Both the position numbers and the translations under genes were made by a program. DNA of 5,109 bases from Zoogloeaceae bacterium (lineage in GTDB: Bacteria; Pseudomonadota; Gammaproteobacteria; Burkholderiales; Rhodocyclaceae), in NCBI GenBank assembly GCA_031290535.1, contig JAITNI010000143.1, forward strand, positions 1-5,109, given 5' to 3'. The notes under the pieces are model-generated. The model saw only the letters and a program-made list of their open reading frames with translations. It was not told the origin of the DNA and made no database searches. This document shows positions 1-5,109 of the stretch, in pieces. Each line of letters opens with the position of its first letter. The stretch's first letter is position 1.

Positions 1-430
1 AATCGATCAGGGCGAGCGTGAGCAACATCCAGAGCAGCAAGGTTGCGCCTGTGGCTTGCCAGGTAAAGCCAAAGTGCGCCGCGCTGCAAACCGCCAACGC
101 CGCTGCCGCAAGTTCAACCAGAGGATAACGCGGCGAAATCCGCACACGACATCCCCAGCACTTGCCACGCAAGGCCAGGTAGCTGAACACCGGGATATTT
201 TCCAGCGCGGTAATTTGATGCCCGCAATGCGGGCAGCGGGAGCGGGGATGGGAAAGGGAGAGCGCTTCCGTCTCCGGCAAGTCCTCTCCTCTCAGTTCCG
301 CGCATTGTTCCTGCCATTCCCTTTCCATCATTCTGGGCAGACGGTGGATGACCACATTCAGAAAACTGCCCACCAGCAAGCCCAGCGTACCTAGAAGGCA
401 GGGGAAAAATTCCGCGCCCGCCTCAAGCAT
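1..430 (-). CDS. pilD: Type IV prepilin peptidase / N-methyltransferase PilD (N-terminal part, cut by window edge)
   Basis: Inner-membrane aspartyl protease that removes the leader peptide of type IV prepilins (and often type II secretion pseudopilins) and methylates the new N-terminus. Translating the minus strand from the ATG at 430 gives 143 residues with no stop before the window edge. Residues about 8-30 form the first membrane segment, with the family signature GSFLNVVIHRLP (21-32). A cytoplasmic loop follows with the zinc-type tetracysteine motif C66-x2-C69 and C91-x2-C94; the 21-residue spacing is the classic PilD pattern, and ENIP (77-80) and PLVEL (103-107) flank it as in the family. 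The fragment ends in LALID. D143 aligns by motif with the first catalytic aspartate (PilD D149, TcpJ D125); the second lies outside. PilD is usually about 285-290 residues, so roughly half is present. The start overlaps the pilC stop (TGATG), and I see only a weak GGGCGG upstream, so coupled translation is inferred. Confidence 0.95.
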   Translation of the reverse strand, partial: MLEAGAEFFPCLLGTLGLLVGSFLNVVIHRLPRMMEREWQEQCAELRGEDLPETEALSLSHPRSRCPHCGHQITALENIPVFSYLALRGKCWGCRVRISPRYPLVELAAAALAVCSAAHFGFTWQATGATLLLWMLLTLALID

Positions 431-432
431 CA
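428..432 (-). other. pilC stop / pilD start overlap (TGATG)
   Basis: Read on the minus strand, the TGA ending pilC (432-430) shares its A with the ATG of pilD (430-428). The upstream bases form part of the pilC codons for LGG and give only a weak GGGCGG as a ribosome-binding site. The arrangement implies that ribosomes finishing pilC re-initiate on pilD, which keeps the platform protein and the peptidase in a fixed relation. Overlap is seen; coupling is inferred. Confidence 0.8.
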
Positions 433-1659
433 AACAACGCCGCCCAGCTTGAAGATTGGCAGGTACATGGCAACCACCAGGCCGCCAATCAGGACGCCCA
501 GCACGACCATGATGATGGGTTCCATCAGGCTGGAGAGCGCCGCAACGGCGTCATCCACTTCTGCCTCGAAAAAGTCGGCAATTTTCCCCAGCATGGCATC
601 CAGGGTACCGGACTCTTCGCCGATGGCGATCATCTGTATCGCCATATTGGGAAAGAGGTTGCTGTTTTGCACGGCTACCGTGAGGTTGGTGCCGGTACTG
701 ACCGCCTTTTTGATCTCGCGGGTGGCCATTTTATAGACATAGTTCCCGGCAGCCCCGGCGACGGATTCCAGCGATTCCACCAGCGGAACGCCAGCGGAGA
801 ACATGGTCGACAAGGTGCGGTTCCAGCGCGCAATCACGGATTTACGTATCAGCTCGCCGAACAAGGGTGTTTTCAGGAGGAAGCGATCCATAAAAATCTG
901 GATTTTCTCCGAACGTCTCCAGGCATAGAAAAACCAGAAGGGGATGCCGATGGCGGCGCCCACGATAAAGTACCAGTTCTCGACAAAGGCATCGGACAGG
1001 CCGACGACAAACAGCGTTGGCGCGGGCAACTCGGCGCCGAAACTTGTAAAGACGTCCTTGAACGCGGGGATCACGAACCACATGATGATCGCCACCACAA
1101 TAAAGGCCACGACAAGGATGGCAATCGGGTAAAAAAGCGCCGCCTTGATCTTGCTCTTGATGGCGAGCATTTTTTCCTTGTAGGTTGCGATGCGTTCCAG
1201 CAAGGTATCCAGGATACCGGCCTGTTCGCCCGCTTCGACAAGATTGCAGTACAAATCATCAAAATAGAGCGGATACCTTCTGAAGGCGGTTGCCAGTGCC
1301 GTCCCGCCTTCCACATCGGACTTGATGTCCTGTAGCAGCCTGCTGACGGAGGGGTTGGTGTGGCCTTTGCCGACAATATCGAAGGATTGCAGCATGGGAA
1401 TCCCGGCCTTGAGCATGGTGGCGAGCTGGCGGGTAAACAGCGAGATGTCTTTTTCAGTAATCCGTTTGCTGCTTTTGAAGCGTTGCCGGGTGATTTTCGC
1501 CCCCAGAACCCCCTGACGGCGCAATGCGTTCGAGACGACGGTTTCGGTAGTGGCACGCATTTCGCCATTGACGATCTTGCCGTCCCGGGTTCTTCCTTCC
1601 CAGCGGAAAGAAGATTCCTTGAGACCTGATTTGGGTCGTGCTGCGGTTGCGGTAGCCAT
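430..1659 (-). CDS. pilC: Type IV pilus inner-membrane platform protein PilC
   Basis: Polytopic platform protein of the type IVa pilus machine, a GspF homologue. It sits in the inner membrane, contacts the cytoplasmic ATPases PilB/PilT and passes their motion to the growing pilus. From the ATG at 1659 it has 409 residues, close to the usual 405-410. Two T2SSF domains are visible, at about 72-195 and 275-397, each with its repeat signature: EAGEQAGILDTLLERIATY at 142-160 and IGEESGTLDAMLGKIADFF at 346-364. Three hydrophobic segments lie at about 177-199, 225-247 and 379-400. The C-terminus, GLVVAMYLPIFKLGGVV, matches PilC proteins closely. An in-frame TTG at 1680 would add seven residues, but the purine-rich GAGAAAGG at 1678-1671 then falls inside the coding region. 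I therefore prefer the ATG, although its 11-base spacing is long. The gap to pilB is 24 bases and the stop overlaps the pilD start. No damage is seen. Confidence 0.95.
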   Translation of the reverse strand: MATATAARPKSGLKESSFRWEGRTRDGKIVNGEMRATTETVVSNALRRQGVLGAKITRQRFKSSKRITEKDISLFTRQLATMLKAGIPMLQSFDIVGKGHTNPSVSRLLQDIKSDVEGGTALATAFRRYPLYFDDLYCNLVEAGEQAGILDTLLERIATYKEKMLAIKSKIKAALFYPIAILVVAFIVVAIIMWFVIPAFKDVFTSFGAELPAPTLFVVGLSDAFVENWYFIVGAAIGIPFWFFYAWRRSEKIQIFMDRFLLKTPLFGELIRKSVIARWNRTLSTMFSAGVPLVESLESVAGAAGNYVYKMATREIKKAVSTGTNLTVAVQNSNLFPNMAIQMIAIGEESGTLDAMLGKIADFFEAEVDDAVAALSSLMEPIIMVVLGVLIGGLVVAMYLPIFKLGGVV

Positions 1660-1670
1660 GGTAGTGTGCG

Positions 1671-1678
1671 CCTTTCTC
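1671..1678 (-). promoter_or_regulatory. pilC: Likely ribosome-binding site of pilC
   Basis: The minus-strand sequence GAGAAAGG lies in the 24-base gap between the pilB stop and the ATG at 1659, with 11 bases between its end and that ATG. This is longer than optimal but is the only purine-rich tract present. Because it overlaps the alternative TTG start at 1680, it argues for the shorter 409-residue PilC. No comparable tract precedes the TTG. Confidence 0.45.
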
Positions 1679-1683
1679 AAAGG

Positions 1684-3396
1684 TTAATCATTGGTGATAT
1701 TCAGGACTTCGTCCAGCGAAGTAATGCCTTGTTTGACTTTCAAAAGGCCGGATTCGCGCAGGGTTTTGACGCCTTCTTTGGCGGCCTGGTTGGCAATATC
1801 CAGCGCGGTGGCGCCCGCCATGGTCAGACGCTGAATTTCCTCGGAAATGGGCATGACCTGATAAATGCCGACCCGCCCCTTGTAGCCGCTGCCTTTGCAC
1901 TTGCCGCAACCGTCCGGGCCGAACAGCGTCCAGGAACCATCCAGTTCTTCTTCCTTGAACCCCGCATTCAGCAAACTCTGGCGCGGGACGTCGATGGGAA
2001 TTTTGCAGGAGCACAGGCGACGTCCCAGACGTTGCGCGGTAATCAGCAGTACGCTGGAGGCGATATTGAACAGGGGCACGCCCATGTTCATCAAGCGGGT
2101 CAGGGTTTGCGGGGCATCGTTGGTGTGCAGGGTCGACAAGACCAGGTGGCCCGTCTGGGCGGCCTTGACGGCAATTTCCGCCGTTTCCAGATCGCGGATT
2201 TCGCCGACCATGATGATGTCTGGATCCTGACGCAAAAAGGCCCGCAGCGCCGAGGCAAAAGTCAACCCGGCCTTGTCATCCACATTGACCTGATTGATGC
2301 CCGCCAGACTGATTTCCGCCGGGTCTTCCGCCGTGGAGATGTTGATGCCGGGCTTGTTGAGAATATTGAGACAGGTGTAGAGGGACACCGTTTTGCCCGA
2401 ACCGGTTGGCCCGGTGACCAGCACCATGCCGTAAGGGCGCTTGACGGCATTCATCAAAACCTCTTTTTGCTCCTCTTCGTAACCCAGCGCCTCAATGCCC
2501 AGCGAGGCGGAGGTGGGGTCGAGAATCCGCATGACGATTTTTTCACCGTGCATGGTGGGCAGGGAGCTGACCCGGAAATCGATGGCGCGGGAATTCGAGA
2601 GCACCATCTTGGTTCGGCCATCCTGAGGAACGCGCTTTTCAGCAATATTGAGGCGCGAGATGATTTTGAGGCGCGAAGCAATTTTTTCCTTGATGACCAG
2701 AGGCGGTCTGGCCACATCCCGGAGGCTGCCATCGACGCGGAAACGGATGCGGAAAAATTTTTCGTAGGGTTCAAAGTGAATATCGGACGCCCCTTCGTTG
2801 ATGGCGTCCACCAGAATTTTTTGCAGGAATTTGACGACCGGGGCATCTTCCACATCATCGCCCGCCGCCGTTTCAGCGGAGGCGCTCAGGGTGTCAAAGT
2901 CGTAGTCGTATTCTTCTCCCCCATCGGTCTTGAGCGCATCTTCAATGGAGATGGTGAGTTCTCTCAACAGGGGGATGAGTTTGGTGACTTCAGCCAGCAC
3001 CGGGTCAATGGTCAGCCCGCTTTGAAAGCGGATTGCTTCCAGCCCCAACAGGTTGGTCGGGTCAGCGGTGGCCACGGAGAGCCGGGATCCCCGTTTGAAC
3101 AGGGGAACCACGCGATGGGTGAGCGCCAGTTTGAAATCCATGGCGTTCTGGGGGATGTAGCTGGCGTCGAACGTGGCCAGGTCGATCAGGGGCGAGCCGA
3201 AAGCGACGCTGGTGAATTTGGCGAGATCCGGCGCCGAAATTTTCTGCAGGTTGACCACTTCTTCGGGAAAGGAGGTGCCGTTATCCTTGGCCAGCGTCAC
3301 GGCGGCTTTGGCGTCTGCTTCCGCCAAATGCCCCGCCTGAACCAGCGCGCGCGCCAAACCCGTTAGATTGGAGGTTACAGCAACATCTTCAGCCAT
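1684..3396 (-). CDS. pilB: Type IV pilus assembly (extension) ATPase PilB
   Basis: Cytoplasmic hexameric ATPase of the GspE/PilB secretion superfamily that powers pilin polymerisation at the PilC platform. It has 570 residues, the normal length for PilB. The N-terminal T2SSE_N-like domain covers about 10-150, an acidic linker about 157-184, and the ATPase about 185-570. Visible motifs are Walker A GPTGSGKT (329-336), the Asp box STAEDPAEI (354-362), Walker B with the catalytic glutamate IIMVGEIRD (394-402, E399), and the His box TGHLVLSTLHTNDA (415-428). The cysteine motif is C462-x-C464 plus C497-x2-C500, followed by GYKGRVGIYQV (504-514). The N-terminus lacks the RLGxxLV-type c-di-GMP motif of MshEN domains, so c-di-GMP control is not indicated. 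The ATG at 3396 places the N-terminus where PilB proteins begin, but no Shine-Dalgarno sequence precedes it. A sigma70-like promoter lies just upstream. It is the first gene of pilBCD. PilT is unlikely because of the length and the N-terminal domain. Confidence 0.96.
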   Translation of the reverse strand: MAEDVAVTSNLTGLARALVQAGHLAEADAKAAVTLAKDNGTSFPEEVVNLQKISAPDLAKFTSVAFGSPLIDLATFDASYIPQNAMDFKLALTHRVVPLFKRGSRLSVATADPTNLLGLEAIRFQSGLTIDPVLAEVTKLIPLLRELTISIEDALKTDGGEEYDYDFDTLSASAETAAGDDVEDAPVVKFLQKILVDAINEGASDIHFEPYEKFFRIRFRVDGSLRDVARPPLVIKEKIASRLKIISRLNIAEKRVPQDGRTKMVLSNSRAIDFRVSSLPTMHGEKIVMRILDPTSASLGIEALGYEEEQKEVLMNAVKRPYGMVLVTGPTGSGKTVSLYTCLNILNKPGINISTAEDPAEISLAGINQVNVDDKAGLTFASALRAFLRQDPDIIMVGEIRDLETAEIAVKAAQTGHLVLSTLHTNDAPQTLTRLMNMGVPLFNIASSVLLITAQRLGRRLCSCKIPIDVPRQSLLNAGFKEEELDGSWTLFGPDGCGKCKGSGYKGRVGIYQVMPISEEIQRLTMAGATALDIANQAAKEGVKTLRESGLLKVKQGITSLDEVLNITND

Positions 3397-3428
3397 GACA
3401 AAAATGAACGTGTAATAAACATTTACTG

Positions 3429-3457
3429 ATAATGCAACGAGCTTGCGAATTTGTAAA
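3429..3457 (-). promoter_or_regulatory. Probable sigma70-type promoter of pilBCD
   Basis: On the minus strand, TTTACA at 3457-3452 (5 of 6 to the -35 consensus) is followed after exactly 17 bases by CATTAT at 3434-3429 (4 of 6 to the -10 consensus). It lies in the only long gap in the window, points into pilB and would start transcription near 3422, giving a leader of about 26 bases. The surrounding stretch is clearly more A+T-rich than the genes. The match and spacing are seen directly; activity is inferred. No sigma54 GG-N10-GC pattern was noticed. Confidence 0.55.
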
Positions 3458-3494
3458 GTAAAAAAGCGGATTTTCTCTGTAAAGGCTTGAATTT
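3441..3494 (-). repeat. Imperfect repeated elements in the pilB upstream region (possible operator)
   Basis: Two short words occur twice in the 106-base corB-pilB gap. On the plus strand TGTAAAG is at 3452-3458 and 3478-3484, 26 bases apart, and GCTTGcgAATTT (3441-3452) recurs as GCTTGAATTT (3485-3494). In the first copy GCTTG/AATTT precedes TGTAAAG, and in the second it follows. One TGTAAA supplies the proposed -35 box, and the other is a spare TTTACA upstream without a good -10. This could be a regulator site or simply chance in an A+T-rich stretch; no known regulator is recognised. Confidence 0.2.
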
Positions 3495-3502
3495 ATGTTC
3501 TT

Positions 3503-4774
3503 TTAGTCCGCCGGAAGGCGATGGATTCTGGCGGTTTTGACGCTGCGATCCTGAGTCTGGATGACTTCCACGGCGATGCCGGGCAGTTTCAGGCTGACGC
3601 CGACTTCGGGAATGTCCTCAAAACGCTCCAGAATCAGGCCGTTCAGGGTTTTGGGGCCGTCGAGCGGAAAATTCAGCCCCAGCTTGCGGTTGAGTTCCCG
3701 GAGCGACTGGCTGCCTTCCACGAGCAGGTTGTCTTCGGCGTCCCAGGCCAGCGCTCTGGGCGCGCCGGGGAGCGAGGTGGTGAATTCGCCCACCATTTCC
3801 TCGATGATGTCTTCGAGCGTCACCAGGCCGAGAATTTCGCCGTATTCATCGACCACGAAGCCAAAGCGTTGCCGGTTTTCCTGAAAAAAGCCCAACTGGG
3901 CAAACAGCGGCGTACCGGCGGGAATATAGTAGGGCGGCGCGAGGTGTTCCAGCAGTTCGGCCTCGCCAAACGTCGCATGGTGAAATTGCGGCAACACCCG
4001 GCGGATGGGCAGGACGCCCAGCAACTGATGCAGGGATTCCCGGCACACGGGCAGGCGCGCGTGGTGGCTGGTCGCCAGCCGCGCCTTGACGTCCTCCCAG
4101 GGGTCATCCAGATCAAGAATTTCAATCGCGCCGCGCGGGGTCATGATGTCCTCAACGGAAATTTTGCCGAGGTCAAAGAGATTCAGGAGAATCGCCCCGT
4201 GCGTGGGGGGAATCAGCTCGCGGCTTTCCATGACCAGCGTGCGCAGCTCTTCAGGCGTCAGCTTGGGCGCGTCCGCCGCCGGACGCAGGGAAAGCCCCAT
4301 GAGTTTCAGCAGTGCGCCCGCGAACAGATTGACAAACCAGATGGCTGGATAGCAGACGCGAATCAGCGGCGTGAAAATGAAGCCCAGCGCCAGGCAAATA
4401 CGATCCGCATAAGTGACGCCGATGATTTTGGGCGTGATTTCGGAAAACACCAGGATGGCGAACGTCACCAGCAGGGTGGCCGCGCCAAGCATCCATTTGT
4501 CCTGGCCGAACAGGTCGATGGCGATCAGGCTCACCAGCGTGGCCGCGCCGGTATTGACCAGATTGTTGCCCAGCAGGATGACGCCCAGCAGGCGGTCGGT
4601 ACGCGCCAGCAGCGCCAGCGCGAGTTTGGCGCCCAGATGTCCCTTTTGCGCCAGATGGCGCAATTTGTAGCGATTGGCCGCCATCATGGCGGTTTCGCTC
4701 AGGGAAAAAAACGCCGACAGCGCCAGCAGCACGAACAGGGCGATCAGGAGCGCCGGAAGGGGGAACAGGTTCAA
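3503..4774 (-). CDS. corB: CorB/YfjD-type CNNM membrane protein (DUF21-CBS-CBS-CorC_HlyC), probable Mg2+ transport/efflux
   Basis: 423-residue member of the HlyC/CorC (CNNM/CorB) family, integral to the inner membrane with cytoplasmic regulatory domains. The DUF21 membrane domain spans about 1-190 and carries the conserved polar positions SLSET (24-28), GNN (69-71) and FSEITPK (110-116), which in CNNM/CorC structures lie around the Mg2+ site. The CBS pair follows, with DIMTPRGAIEILD (209-221) in the first and FVVDEYGEILGLVTLEDIIEE (306-326) in the second; the CorC_HlyC domain is at about 344-421. E. coli YfjD, as I remember it, matches in length, in the distance from the start to the SAxFSxSET motif and throughout the CBS region. 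The TTG at 4774 is chosen because it gives exactly that spacing; an in-frame stop at 4804-4802 limits any extension, and no ATG lies between. The 'hemolysin' name of this family is historical. Mg2+ efflux or Mg-ATP sensing is known for relatives and inferred here; polyamine export (PaeA-like) is an alternative. It lies 54 bases after ypjD. Confidence 0.88.
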   Translation of the reverse strand: MNLFPLPALLIALFVLLALSAFFSLSETAMMAANRYKLRHLAQKGHLGAKLALALLARTDRLLGVILLGNNLVNTGAATLVSLIAIDLFGQDKWMLGAATLLVTFAILVFSEITPKIIGVTYADRICLALGFIFTPLIRVCYPAIWFVNLFAGALLKLMGLSLRPAADAPKLTPEELRTLVMESRELIPPTHGAILLNLFDLGKISVEDIMTPRGAIEILDLDDPWEDVKARLATSHHARLPVCRESLHQLLGVLPIRRVLPQFHHATFGEAELLEHLAPPYYIPAGTPLFAQLGFFQENRQRFGFVVDEYGEILGLVTLEDIIEEMVGEFTTSLPGAPRALAWDAEDNLLVEGSQSLRELNRKLGLNFPLDGPKTLNGLILERFEDIPEVGVSLKLPGIAVEVIQTQDRSVKTARIHRLPAD

Positions 4775-4828
4775 GGCTTGAGTATGGGAGAGGCGACCCT
4801 TCTACTATGGTCAGCCCCCGCGTTTCTG

Positions 4829-5109
4829 TCAAGGACGATGCAACAGCACTTCCAGCACAAAATGGCTACCCACGTAGGCGAGCAACAGCACCACAAACCC
4901 GGCCAGCGTCCAGCGCAGCGCCTTGCGCCCGCGCCAGCCGTAGATATGCCGTCCGCCCAAGAGGATGGCGAAAATAATCCAGGAGAGCATGGCGAACACG
5001 ATTTTGTGCGAGAACAGGAGCGCCTTGCCGAACAGGGCTTCCGAATAGAACAGGCCGCTGCCCAGCGCAATGGTCAGGAGCAAAAAGGCGATGGTGAGAA
5101 TGCGAAACA
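4829..5109 (-). CDS. ypjD: YpjD-type inner-membrane protein, CcsA/cytochrome c assembly-related (C-terminal part, cut by window edge)
   Basis: The minus-strand frame is open from the window edge to a TGA at 4831-4829 and encodes 92 complete codons of a hydrophobic protein. The full protein is usually about 265 residues, so this is the last third. Three membrane segments are visible in the fragment, at about residues 4-20, 33-51 and 66-82. Between the last two is the family-typical loop GWRGRKALRWTLAGF (57-71), followed by LLLAYVGSHFVLEVLL (74-89), which I recognise from YpjD proteins of the cytochrome C assembly (CcsA-like) Pfam family. A TTG at 5083 could look like a start but is internal, because the homology and the open frame continue upstream of it. 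In E. coli and many proteobacteria ypjD lies next to yfjD/corB, usually near ffh, and the same adjacency is seen here. Its molecular function is not established. The fragment lacks the tryptophan-rich WWD motif of true CcsA heme handlers. Confidence 0.85.
   Translation of the reverse strand, partial: FRILTIAFLLLTIALGSGLFYSEALFGKALLFSHKIVFAMLSWIIFAILLGGRHIYGWRGRKALRWTLAGFVVLLLAYVGSHFVLEVLLHRP

Noticed and set aside
56..394. A 112-codon plus-strand frame and a 67-codon minus-strand frame (114-317) at the left end
   Set aside because: Both lie in wrong frames across the partial pilD, whose translation shows the full prepilin peptidase signature and tetracysteine motif. Their products are Arg/Gln-rich or low in recognisable features.
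667..1335. A 222-codon plus-strand frame opposite pilC
   Set aside because: It is an antisense shadow; the charged, repetitive composition has no domain, and PilC on the other strand is complete and conserved over the same bases.
1660..1680. TTG at 1680 as the pilC start, giving a 416-residue protein
   Set aside because: It has no upstream ribosome-binding tract, and the GAGAAAGG tract falls inside it. The ATG at 1659 gives a length closer to known PilC proteins. It is not fully excluded.
1666..3366. A 566-codon open frame on the plus strand opposite pilB
   Set aside because: It is the antisense shadow of pilB. The protein is Gly/Gln/Phe/Asp-rich with no recognisable domain, there is no ribosome-binding site, and the minus strand carries all PilB motifs. 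Long antisense frames are common opposite G+C-rich genes with biased third positions.
3458..3475. Possible terminator after corB (A-rich and T-rich runs around TCCGC on the minus strand)
   Set aside because: The only pairing is four A-T pairs around a five-base loop with no G+C stem, which is too weak for an intrinsic terminator.
4251..4832. A 193-codon minus-strand frame overlapping the corB start and the ypjD-corB gap
   Set aside because: It is out of frame with corB, whose DUF21 motifs occupy the same bases. The product lacks hydrophobic segments or any recognised family.
5081..5083. TTG at 5083 as the start of an 84-residue small membrane protein
   Set aside because: The frame remains open upstream to the window edge and the sequence continues the YpjD family C-terminus, so this is an internal leucine codon.

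Overview
This window reads as an ordinary, compact chromosomal segment of a Gram-negative proteobacterium, most likely a betaproteobacterium. The basis is moderately G+C-rich coding DNA, PilB/PilC/PilD proteins of the type IVa pilus type, and the gene order ypjD - corB - pilB - pilC - pilD, which I recall from betaproteobacterial genomes. This taxonomic call is from memory and protein character, not from a search. All five genes lie on the minus strand, so they are transcribed from high to low coordinates.

Layout in transcription order. (1) 5109-4829: the last 92 codons of a YpjD-type, CcsA-related inner-membrane protein; its start lies outside the window. (2) 4774-3503: a complete CorB/YfjD-type protein (membrane DUF21/CNNM domain, paired CBS domains, CorC_HlyC domain) with a TTG start. 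(3) 3502-3397: the only gap longer than 100 bases. It is A+T-rich and holds a good sigma70-like promoter pointing into the pilus genes. (4) 3396-1684: pilB, the pilus extension ATPase. (5) 1659-430: pilC, the inner-membrane platform protein. (6) 430-1: the first 143 codons of pilD, the prepilin peptidase/N-methyltransferase, cut by the window edge exactly after its first catalytic aspartate.

How they work together. PilD cleaves and N-methylates prepilins, PilC anchors the assembly platform, and PilB hydrolyses ATP on its cytoplasmic face to drive pilus extension. pilB and pilC are separated by only 24 bases, and the pilC stop overlaps the pilD start (TGATG), so pilBCD is almost certainly one translationally coupled operon. 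The pilin gene and the retraction ATPase PilT are not in the window. ypjD and corB form a separate upstream pair concerned with the membrane, probably divalent-cation handling in the case of CorB; no pilus role is evident.

I found no RNA gene, mobile element, CRISPR array or previously undescribed system. The points worth a second look are small: the pilB promoter and its poor ribosome-binding context, the CxC variant of the PilB cysteine motif, the absence of the CcsA heme-handling motif from the YpjD fragment, and start-codon choices.
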